The notes beneath the pieces were generated by a model. It searched no databases. It was not told the DNA's origin and was given only the letters and a program-made list of their open reading frames with translations. From contig NZ_CALKTL010000076.1 in assembly GCF_937997405.1 (NCBI RefSeq), positions 1 through 14,361 on the forward strand: DNA of 14,361 bases, read 5' to 3'. Made by a program: the position numbers and the translations under genes. Source of the stretch: an uncultured Campylobacter sp. GTDB taxonomy: Bacteria; Campylobacterota; Campylobacteria; Campylobacterales; Campylobacteraceae. Positions 1 through 4,923 of the stretch are shown here, piece after piece. Positions within the stretch are counted from its first letter, which is position 1; each line of letters opens with the position of its first letter.

Positions 1-56
1 AGAATTTTAGAATTTTAGAATTTTAGAATTTTAGAATTTTAGAATTTTAGAATTTC
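1..56. repeat. Tandem octamer array (AGAATTTT)n, cut by window edge
   Basis: Six perfect head-to-tail copies of AGAATTTT are followed by a seventh ending in C (AGAATTTC). The array begins at base 1, so its true length is unknown. Each unit contains GAATTT, which fits the degenerate word RAATTY. The array lies downstream of the minus-strand CxxC gene and outside any coding frame visible here. An 8-bp unit is not a multiple of three, so copy-number change would shift frame if the array entered a gene, or alter spacing if it sits in a promoter to the left. Exact single copies of the octamer occur elsewhere, including inside the FlhG-like gene. Confidence 0.95.
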
Positions 57-94
57 GCGGCGCGCAGATTAATAGACAAATTAAAACGCGCCGC
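57..94 (-). terminator. GC-rich inverted repeat after the CxxC gene, possible terminator
   Basis: GCGGCGCG at 57-64 pairs perfectly with CGCGCCGC at 87-94, leaving a 22-nt AT-rich loop. It lies 18 bp beyond the stop codon of the minus-strand gene that ends at 113. No continuous U run follows (GAAATTCTAAAATTC instead), so termination is plausible but not textbook. It may equally bound the octamer array. Confidence 0.4.
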
Positions 95-112
95 AGCAGG
101 TGGCGCTAGCAG

Positions 113-316
113 CTAGTTTGCAGCGTCTTGAAGCTCCTCTTCGATCTCGGAGTTGCTCTTTACGACCATGCCTGAGCCGTGGATGACGCTAGGCATGCAG
201 GATGTGCAGATATGCACCGTCTCGCCGTTTTTATGCGCTTTGATAAAGACCGCATTTTCATCGTCGCTGCTTTTTAGCGAACAAATATTGCAAATGTAAA
301 TATCACCTGATTTCAT
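113..316 (-). CDS. Small two-CxxC protein, putative zinc ribbon
   Basis: This encodes 67 residues with CNIC at 9-12 and CTSC at 37-40. Two CxxC knuckles 24 residues apart would suit a single Zn2+ site of the zinc-ribbon type. His28, His35 and His46 are also present. The C-terminal third is acidic and probably flexible. There is no signal peptide or membrane segment, so it should be cytosolic. The ATG at 314-316 is preceded by AAGAAAGGATTTCT, a good ribosome site. It lies 73 bp downstream of the EI24-like gene on the same strand and may be cotranscribed or use its own -10 near 346-351. I do not recognise a characterised family. A role in nucleic-acid or protein binding would be a guess. That it is a real gene is fairly secure. 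Confidence 0.75.
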   Translation of the reverse strand: MKSGDIYICNICSLKSSDDENAVFIKAHKNGETVHICTSCMPSVIHGSGMVVKSNSEIEEELQDAAN

Positions 317-345
317 AGAAATCCTTTCTTAAAAAATTTCGCACT

Positions 346-351
346 ATTTTA
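346..351 (-). promoter_or_regulatory. Candidate -10 for the CxxC gene
   Basis: Read on the minus strand this is TAAAAT, about 30 nt before the ATG at 316, so a start site near 338 would give a leader of about 22 nt. There is no -35 hexamer, as is usual for Campylobacter sigma70 promoters. The surroundings are AT-rich, so chance matches are likely. Confidence 0.3.
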
Positions 352-389
352 TGAAAATTTCAAAATTTTTCATTGATTTTAGTTAATCT

Positions 390-1130
390 TTAGTGATTTT
401 TATTGCGGGCGCTTTCGTCTATCAGCACTATGTGCGTCAAAAAGATGATGAAAAATAGCTGGAAAAATAATCCTACCAGCGGGATCAAACACAGCAGATA
501 AAAAATAAAAGCGCTTAGGGCAAATTTATATCCGCCGCCCATTTTATAGCAGCGCTCGAAGCTTTTCGCGCTTAACGCGTTTGAAGCGACGTCGATTAGA
601 ACCAGCTTGTAATAGATATAAAAAAACGGCACGTTGATTATGAATAAATTTATTACCGGCACGAACAAAAGCACCGAACAGATAAATAAAATCGCTAAAA
701 ATTTTAAAATTTCAAGGCTCATCAGCTTCAGTACTCGCGCCATGCTTGCTTCATCCGCGCGGATTAGGTGGTAGTGGCGGGCGTTGATCTCTTTAGTGAC
801 TGCGGGCGTCAGAAAGGCCGCGATGATAAGCGCGCAAAACACGCTAAGCATCAGCACCGCAAAGCTGGCAAACACCGAAAAAATCGCGCCGATAATCCAC
901 TTCGTAGCAGCAAAGCTTAGAATTTTTGCAATTATTGGGAAGCGTTGCTCGTCCAAGAAGCTAAAATCGCCGCTTTGCGCGCCCTGCGAAAGTGCGTCAA
1001 AAAGCTCTTTGCCGCCGAAAAATGCGAGCGTACCTAAGATTATGAGCGAGCACACAAGTGGTAGTAGCGAGAGCAAAATGAACTTTCGCGTAAAAAAATC
1101 CTGCTTTGCCAAATTAAAAATTCTACCCAT
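390..1130 (-). CDS. EI24/CysZ-like integral membrane protein
   Basis: This is a polytopic inner-membrane protein of 246 residues resembling the EI24 family (PF07264), which includes the sulfate permease CysZ; Campylobacter genomes carry such proteins without a proven substrate. Hydrophobic blocks lie near residues 17-38, 78-107, 147-185 (probably two helices) and 212-240. A basic, polar stretch after the second block (KEINARHYHLIRADE) is typical of the family's cytoplasmic loop. An upstream in-frame ATG at 1232 would add 34 residues, but the ATG at 1128-1130 has AGGAG six bases before it and begins MGRIFNLAKQDFFTRKF, a normal start for these proteins. I therefore chose 1130. No sulfur-assimilation genes are adjacent, so calling it CysZ would be unsupported. 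Confidence 0.8.
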   Translation of the reverse strand: MGRIFNLAKQDFFTRKFILLSLLPLVCSLIILGTLAFFGGKELFDALSQGAQSGDFSFLDEQRFPIIAKILSFAATKWIIGAIFSVFASFAVLMLSVFCALIIAAFLTPAVTKEINARHYHLIRADEASMARVLKLMSLEILKFLAILFICSVLLFVPVINLFIINVPFFYIYYKLVLIDVASNALSAKSFERCYKMGGGYKFALSAFIFYLLCLIPLVGLFFQLFFIIFLTHIVLIDESARNKNH

Positions 1131-1149
1131 GTATGCTCCTATTTGCGTT

Positions 1150-1155
1150 ATTTTA
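1150..1155 (-). promoter_or_regulatory. Candidate -10 for the EI24-like gene
   Basis: On the minus strand this reads GCTAAAATAACG, placing TAAAAT about 20 bases before the ATG at 1130 and implying a leader of roughly 13 nt that still contains the AGGAG ribosome site. Confidence 0.4.
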
Positions 1156-1261
1156 GCGACTTTTGCGACGGAATTTGAGCTGAGTAATTTGGCTGCCGCA
1201 CCGCGCCTCATCAATCCGCCCGCTTGGCGCAATCTCTTGCTTTAGCCGGCTCATCCCGCTT

Positions 1262-1267
1262 TATAAT
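1262..1267 (+). promoter_or_regulatory. Orphan TATAAT in the EI24-dut spacer
   Basis: A perfect TATAAT in the context GCTTTATAATACG, with no plus-strand gene following for 1 kb. It could drive a short transcript antisense to the end of dut, or be chance. No -35 is evident. Confidence 0.2.
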
Positions 1268-1528
1268 ACGAAATTTATGCTTTGATCGCTCGCCATCCCC
1301 GCGTTTAATTTGCTCATTTATAGTGTGTAAAGATTTTGCCTGTTGCAAATATTTATTTGCTTGCTGCGCGGAATTTTGCCACTTTTATGCAAGCAAAGCA
1401 TTGCGTAAAATTTTAGGTACAAAACTGCAGAATTCCAAATCAAAACCCTTTTTTAAAATTTGCCTGCCGAAATTTTATAGGTGGAATTTTAAAATTTTAA
1501 AGATAAATTTCGCAAGCAAATCCAGACT

Positions 1529-2218
1529 TCACCTCGTCGCGTCGTAGATCTTTTGCAATTGCTCGTAAATTTCGTTTGCGCTTACCGCGCCTTTTGATAG
1601 CACCTCGATTAGCACCTCGTTATCTTCAAGGTCTCCCCAGATTTTGCGGTAGTTGCCCTCTTTGTAGCCGTTATTTTGGCGGAATTTATTTAGCACGTTT
1701 TTGCCGATATATTTGGCAAAAAGTATGTCTAAGCTCACGCCACATTTAATCGCAACGCGAAAAAAATCGGTCAGCAGCTCGCCGATTTGCAGCTCAAAGC
1801 CGCTCGTTTCGTGGATTATGAGCTCGATGTCGTTTACGATTTCGTAGATGCTGTATTCGCGCACGTCGTAGGCGTAGGAGCTAAACTCCGCAAATCCGCT
1901 TACTGCCGTGACGTCACTTACGATGTGATCGATGTCTTTGCTGCCGTAATATTGCTCTAAAATATAGCTCATCACGAAGTGCCAAATATCAACGATCTCG
2001 ATGACGATATTATTCACGTCCGGCGCTGCAGAGATATTTTTCCAATGCTTCCACGCAAAGCTATCGATGAGCTCTGCGCATTCCATATAAATGCAGCGCT
2101 TCCAGTTGATAAGTTTGCCGTTTTTTGTGTAGCCGTCCTCCCAGCCCACGCCATTTGTTTCGTCGTTTAGGGCTTGCTGCATCAAAAACATCTCTTTTAC
2201 TTTTTTATAATTTTCCAT
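1529..2218 (-). CDS. dut: dUTP diphosphatase, dimeric all-alpha type
   Basis: It hydrolyses dUTP to dUMP and pyrophosphate, keeping uracil out of DNA and feeding thymidylate synthesis; cytosolic. The 229-residue protein belongs to the dimeric dUTPase_2 family (PF08761) used by Campylobacter in place of the trimeric enzyme. Visible hallmarks are LNDETNG near 17-23, WEDGYTKNGKLINWKRC at 26-42, the metal pairs ExxE (Glu46, Glu49) and ExxD (Glu74, Asp77) in EIVDIWHF, and GKNVLNKFRQNNGYKEG towards the C terminus. An upstream in-frame ATG at 2245 would add nine residues, but it coincides with the predicted -10. The ATG at 2216-2218 has AGGAG eight bases upstream, so I use that. It is divergent from the YhbP-like gene. 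Confidence 0.95.
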   Translation of the reverse strand: MENYKKVKEMFLMQQALNDETNGVGWEDGYTKNGKLINWKRCIYMECAELIDSFAWKHWKNISAAPDVNNIVIEIVDIWHFVMSYILEQYYGSKDIDHIVSDVTAVSGFAEFSSYAYDVREYSIYEIVNDIELIIHETSGFELQIGELLTDFFRVAIKCGVSLDILFAKYIGKNVLNKFRQNNGYKEGNYRKIWGDLEDNEVLIEVLSKGAVSANEIYEQLQKIYDATR

Positions 2219-2244
2219 AAAAATTCTCCTAATTTTGGCTCGCA

Positions 2245-2250
2245 ATTATA
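2245..2250 (-). promoter_or_regulatory. -10 element for dut
   Basis: TATAAT on the minus strand (GCTATAATTGCG), 26 bases before the dut ATG, giving a leader of about 20 nt. It is half of a divergent pair with the -10 at 2272-2277. Confidence 0.55.
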
Positions 2251-2271
2251 GCTAATAAAAGAAAATCATTG

Positions 2272-2277
2272 TATAAT
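2272..2277 (+). promoter_or_regulatory. -10 element for the YhbP-like gene
   Basis: Perfect TATAAT in the context CATTGTATAATTTAAC, 21 bases before the ATG at 2299. The implied leader of about 15 nt contains AAGGAGG. Confidence 0.55.
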
Positions 2278-2298
2278 TTAACAAAAAGGAGGCTTAAA

Positions 2299-2712
2299 AT
2301 GTGTGCCGCTCAGGATAAATTCGACGAGTTTTTAGGCAGGATGAAACTTCTATCTCTCGGAGTTTTGCGCAATAATCTGCCATATTGCTGCAGTGCATTT
2401 TATGCCTATGATCCGCAAAATAAGGAGCTCATTATCGCAAGCGCGAGCGACTCCGAGCATATTAAAGCAGTCTTTGCCAACCGCGGAGTTGCGGCTACGG
2501 TCGCACTGGATACGAAATTTGTAGGTAAGATCAAAGGCGTGCAGATTTGCGGCCATATCCGTAGCGCGGATGAGCGCGAAACCTCGCTATATCTTAAGCG
2601 CTTCCCGTTTGCGCGCGCGATGGAGACTGATTTTTTTACGATCAGAATTGATTGGATGAAAATGACCGATAATACTCTAACTTTCGGCAAAAAACTAATT
2701 TGGGAACGCTAG
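2299..2712 (+). CDS. YhbP-like protein (UPF0306), PNPOx-type flavin fold
   Basis: A 137-residue cytosolic protein of the UPF0306/YhbP family, whose members have the split-barrel fold of pyridoxamine 5'-phosphate oxidases and are presumed to bind FMN; the physiological reaction is unknown. Recognisable family blocks are SAFYAYDPQNKELIIAS near 32-48, KGVQICGHI near 79-87, the RFPFAR element near 100-105 and the strongly conserved C terminus TDNTLTFGKKLIW, close to the E. coli YhbP ending. The upstream in-frame codon at 2269 overlaps the -10. The ATG at 2299-2301 follows a strong AAAAAGGAGG site and is preferred. It is monocistronic, since a 322-bp spacer separates it from the convergent tautomerase. 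Confidence 0.88.
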   Translation: MCAAQDKFDEFLGRMKLLSLGVLRNNLPYCCSAFYAYDPQNKELIIASASDSEHIKAVFANRGVAATVALDTKFVGKIKGVQICGHIRSADERETSLYLKRFPFARAMETDFFTIRIDWMKMTDNTLTFGKKLIWER

Positions 2713-3034
2713 CTCGCTAATAAATCGTCTATTTATTTTTACGAAATTTTAAACTTTGCGAGGATTAAATTTTATCTGGTAAAATTTTTAAAACTTGCAT
2801 AAATTCTATCTTGTCTATTTTTCAAAGAATTTCACCATTAGATCCGCTTTAAAATTTTCGCTCGGTTGGTTTTTTGGAATTTTGCAGCATAGAATTTAGC
2901 GTAAAATTTCATTTTGCAAGCGGGGATTATCGCAAATTTTATTTCCTTAAAAGCGGAGCCTGCCACGTAGAATTTCGCATGAAAATTTTAAAATTCTAAA
3001 ATTTAACTTTTCAAAGTTAGCTTGACGCGCGAGC
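2713..3034. repeat. 322-bp spacer packed with RAATTY words
   Basis: No gene lies between the convergent YhbP-like and tautomerase genes. I count 14 AATT tetramers and all 14 are inside RAATTY (AAATTT, GAATTT or AAATTC), roughly one per 23 bp. Exact AAAATTCT occurs near 2990. The spacing is irregular, so this is a word-rich island, not a tandem array. A small perfect hairpin at 3004-3019 may terminate the tautomerase transcript. Confidence 0.8.
3004..3019 (-). terminator. Small hairpin after the tautomerase gene
   Basis: TAACTTT at 3004-3010 and AAAGTTA at 3013-3019 form a perfect 7-bp stem with a 2-nt loop. Read on the minus strand it is followed by AATTTTAGAATTTT. The stem is weak and AT-rich, so this is only a candidate. 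Confidence 0.3.
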
Positions 3035-3244
3035 TTAGCTCTGCCGCTCCCTGATTTCGCTTACTAGCCGCCCGCCAATCGCGTAGTCGTCAGTGGATAT
3101 TTCGTCTATCGTCACGACCGTGGTTTTCTCGCCCCTGCCCAGCACGGCTACGAGGGCGTCGGTGAGGTCTTTTACGAGCTTTGCTTTTTGTTCGCGACTT
3201 AAGCCGCCACGTTCTTTGGTGATTTTGACGTTTATGTAGGGCAT
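3035..3244 (-). CDS. 4-oxalocrotonate tautomerase family protein (DmpI-like)
   Basis: This is a 69-residue member of the 4-OT/DmpI tautomerase family. The start is MPYINVKITKERGGLS: after Met removal Pro becomes the N-terminal catalytic base, the defining feature of the superfamily. The family core VTIDEISTDDYAIGG lies near 47-61. These small proteins assemble as hexamers in the cytosol and catalyse keto-enol tautomerisation. No aromatic catabolism genes are nearby, so the natural substrate is unknown. C. jejuni carries a very similar short protein, Cj0270 from memory. An upstream in-frame ATG at 3268 would bury Pro2, whereas the ATG at 3242-3244 has AGGAG seven bases before it and is clearly correct. 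It is divergent from luxS. Confidence 0.92.
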   Translation of the reverse strand: MPYINVKITKERGGLSREQKAKLVKDLTDALVAVLGRGEKTTVVTIDEISTDDYAIGGRLVSEIRERQS

Positions 3245-3267
3245 TAATTCTCCTGAAAATAAACGCA

Positions 3268-3273
3268 ATTGTA
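3268..3273 (-). promoter_or_regulatory. Candidate -10 for the tautomerase gene
   Basis: TACAAT on the minus strand (GTTACAATTGCG), 23 bases before the ATG at 3244, with an implied leader near 17 nt. Confidence 0.4.
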
Positions 3274-3313
3274 ACTAAAATTTCGTCTGTGCGCCTGAAA
3301 GTGCGGAATTTTA

Positions 3314-3322
3314 TGTTAAAAT
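3314..3322 (+). promoter_or_regulatory. Extended -10 for luxS
   Basis: TGTTAAAAT, that is TGn plus TAAAAT, within GGAATTTTATGTTAAAATC. The ATG follows 28 bases later, and AAGGAG lies between. Nearly the same string precedes the amidohydrolase gene at 12008. Confidence 0.5.
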
Positions 3323-3350
3323 CGCCGTGATCTGAATTTAAGGAGAAAAT

Positions 3351-3854
3351 ATGCCATTGCTGGATAGTTTTAAAGTCGATCATACTCGCATGAATGCCCC
3401 CGGCGTGCGGCTCGCAAAGAGCATGCGCACCAAAAGCGGCGATAAAATTAGCGTCTATGATCTGCGGTTTTGCCGCCCGAATTTAGAGATCATGAGCGAG
3501 CGCGGCACCCACACGCTGGAGCATCTTTTCGCTGGCTTCATGCGCGAGCACCTAAATAGCGCGGACGTCGAGATCATCGATATCTCGCCGATGGGGTGCC
3601 GCACGGGCTTTTATATGAGCGTGATCGGCGCGCCCAGCGAGAGCGCCGTCGCAGCGGCGTGGAGCGCGAGCATGAAGGATATTTTGGGCGTGGGCTCTCA
3701 AGCAGAGATCCCCGAGCTGAATAAATTTCAGTGCGGCACCTTTGCGATGCACTCGCTAGCAGAAGCTAAACAGATCGCGCAAAACGTACTAAATAAGGGT
3801 ATAGGCGTGATAAAAAACGACGAGATCGCGCTGGATCCAAGCAAGATAAAATAG
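3351..3854 (+). CDS. luxS: S-ribosylhomocysteine lyase LuxS
   Basis: LuxS cleaves S-ribosylhomocysteine to homocysteine and DPD, the precursor of autoinducer-2, in the cytosolic activated-methyl cycle. The 167-residue protein has every expected landmark: the metal motif HTLEH (His54, Glu57, His58), third ligand Cys128 in QCGTF, catalytic Cys83 in SPMGCRTGFY, and the N-terminal LLDSFKVDHT with Arg39 in DLRFCRPN. The length is normal and the start is fixed by AAGGAG before the ATG. No pfs, metE or metK lies beside it, and the hairpin at 3866-3898 ends the transcript, so it looks monocistronic. Whether AI-2 is used as a signal here cannot be told from sequence. Confidence 0.97.
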   Translation: MPLLDSFKVDHTRMNAPGVRLAKSMRTKSGDKISVYDLRFCRPNLEIMSERGTHTLEHLFAGFMREHLNSADVEIIDISPMGCRTGFYMSVIGAPSESAVAAAWSASMKDILGVGSQAEIPELNKFQCGTFAMHSLAEAKQIAQNVLNKGIGVIKNDEIALDPSKIK

Positions 3855-3865
3855 TTTTGAAATTT

Positions 3866-3898
3866 AAGAGATAGCGCAAAATTCTAACGCTATCTCTT
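3866..3898 (+). terminator. Terminator hairpin after luxS
   Basis: AAGAGATAGCG (3866-3876) and CGCTATCTCTT (3888-3898) form a perfect 11-bp stem with an 11-nt loop, starting 12 bp after the luxS stop. The U tract is short (the TT of the arm, then T), but the position and stem make a terminator likely. Confidence 0.7.
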
Positions 3899-4369
3899 TG
3901 AACTCCCGCTCGGCTCGTGATCAGTATGTTACGCGCTATAAAAACATTATCGTAAAATATGCAAAAATTCGAGGCGCAAAAATGCGTATCTGCTAAAACA
4001 AGCTGGAGGTAGCATCTATTTATAAACCGACTTGGAGCTTGCTGCAAAGTCTGCGCCATGCGAGGTCTTTGATAAAAGCTACGATTTGGCTTTAATCTGG
4101 GTAGCAAAAGCGCGCAAGCAAAGCTCATATCAAATTTAATAAATTTATCTAGCAGAGCAGTTTTAAATTTAGAGGAATTTTTAAAATTCCGTCTTAAATT
4201 AAAGCCGAAATTCTATCCACAAATACCATTCTTATGCGTCTTCTTACTTTTAGATGCGATCTTCAATTCTCCAAAAAAATCGCACAGTAAAATTTGAATT
4301 TAAAATCTTTATTTAAGGTTACGTTGCGAGTTTGGCGCTTGAAATTTCACTTTCGCTGCACGAAAAGAA
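3899..4369. other. Spacer between luxS and the cupin gene; possible decayed coding remnant
   Basis: No intact gene was found. Short plus-strand stretches read like protein but are broken by stops and frame changes, for example codons 4036-4137, which give a frame ending in EVFDKSYDLALIWVAKARK before a TAA. I could not assign a family, so erosion of a former gene is only a suspicion. A perfect 8+8 inverted repeat around one base, GGAATTTTTAAAATTCC, lies at 4174-4190. The rest is AT-rich with many RAATTY words. Confidence 0.4.
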
Positions 4370-4378
4370 TGCTAAAAT
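4370..4378 (+). promoter_or_regulatory. Extended -10 for the cupin gene
   Basis: TGCTAAAAT (TGn plus TAAAAT), 44 bases before the ATG at 4422, giving a leader of about 37 nt. It matches the extended -10 elements before luxS and the amidohydrolase. Confidence 0.45.
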
Positions 4379-4421
4379 TCCGCGAAACTGCGCCGGATGC
4401 GGTGAACTTAAAGGAGAGAAA

Positions 4422-4760
4422 ATGCAAAGAATTTTTCATATAAAAGATGCTATTTGTAGCGACGAGCGAGCCGTAAAAACGACATTTTTTACTACGGAGG
4501 CCACTTGCGGCGCGGTTTGGATCGTCAAACGCGGCCAGGTCGTAGCGCCGCATATTCACCCAGACGGCGATGACGTGTGGATTTGCTTAAGCGGACGCGG
4601 CGTGTTTTATCCGAGCAAGGGCGAGGAGGTGCCGATCTGTGCGGGCGATCTAATCATTTCCAAAAGCGGAGAGTGCCACGGTATGAAAAATACGGGCGAT
4701 GAGGATTTTGTGTTTGCAAGCGTTACGGCGCCGATTCTGTGCGGCTACGAAGCGATTTGA
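4422..4760 (+). CDS. Single-domain cupin protein
   Basis: This is a 112-residue small beta-barrel protein with both cupin motifs. Motif 1 is HIHPDGDDVWICLSGRG near 44-60: the two metal-ligand histidines are present, but the usual glutamate position is Asp. Motif 2 is GDLIISKSGECHGMKN near 74-89, with the last metal-ligand His. It is probably a cytosolic metal-binding protein; no reaction can be assigned, as single-domain cupins include isomerases, dioxygenases and sensors. The ATG at 4422 follows AAAGGAGAG and is much better than the in-frame upstream codon at 4332, which precedes the promoter. The DKNYY gene follows after 163 bp with its own candidate -10, so an operon is unlikely. Confidence 0.82.
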   Translation: MQRIFHIKDAICSDERAVKTTFFTTEATCGAVWIVKRGQVVAPHIHPDGDDVWICLSGRGVFYPSKGEEVPICAGDLIISKSGECHGMKNTGDEDFVFASVTAPILCGYEAI

Positions 4761-4871
4761 ATTAAAATTTGCCAGAGATTTTGTGGTATTCGCAAAATAA
4801 ATTAGCGCCGCAAAGAGTTGAATCAGAATTTGTCCGTAGCGTTAAATTTCATAAATTTAGTCGCGCTTTTG

Positions 4872-4877
4872 TACAAT
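4872..4877 (+). promoter_or_regulatory. Candidate -10 for the DKNYY-repeat gene
   Basis: TACAAT in CTTTTGTACAATTTC, 46 bases before the ATG at 4924. Confidence 0.35.
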
Positions 4878-4923
4878 TTCAAGTGCCGCGCAATCTGCGG
4901 CGAGATTAAATTTGAGGCAAAAG

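Larger units (their letters stand above)
1131..1528. other. 398-bp spacer between dut and the EI24-like gene
   Basis: No convincing gene was found. A candidate minus-strand -10 (TAAAAT, 1150-1155) lies just upstream of the EI24-like start. A perfect TATAAT on the plus strand at 1262-1267 faces away from both flanking genes. The plus-strand frame at 1224-1547 (107 codons from TTG) is Cys/Phe-rich, has no ribosome site and resembles no family, so I treat it as chance. The right half contains repeated AAATTT/AAATTC words. Confidence 0.6.

Noticed and set aside
1..56. CRISPR array
   Set aside because: The units are 8 bp and contiguous without spacers, and there are no cas genes.
784..1245. 153-codon plus-strand frame opposite the EI24-like gene
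   Set aside because: It lies antisense to a well-supported membrane protein with proper start and ribosome site. The Ser/Ala/Lys-rich product has no recognisable motif.
1224..1547. 107-codon plus-strand frame in the EI24-dut spacer
   Set aside because: It begins with TTG, has no Shine-Dalgarno, is Cys/Phe-rich as expected from random AT-rich spacer, and runs into the end of dut.
3035..3854. A tautomerase-LuxS functional module
   Set aside because: The genes are divergent with separate promoters, and no biochemical link between the two reactions is known. The adjacency alone does not support a system.
3766..4128. 120-codon minus-strand frame overlapping the 3' end of luxS
   Set aside because: It runs through the luxS terminator and coding sequence, has no ribosome site and has no similarity I recognise.
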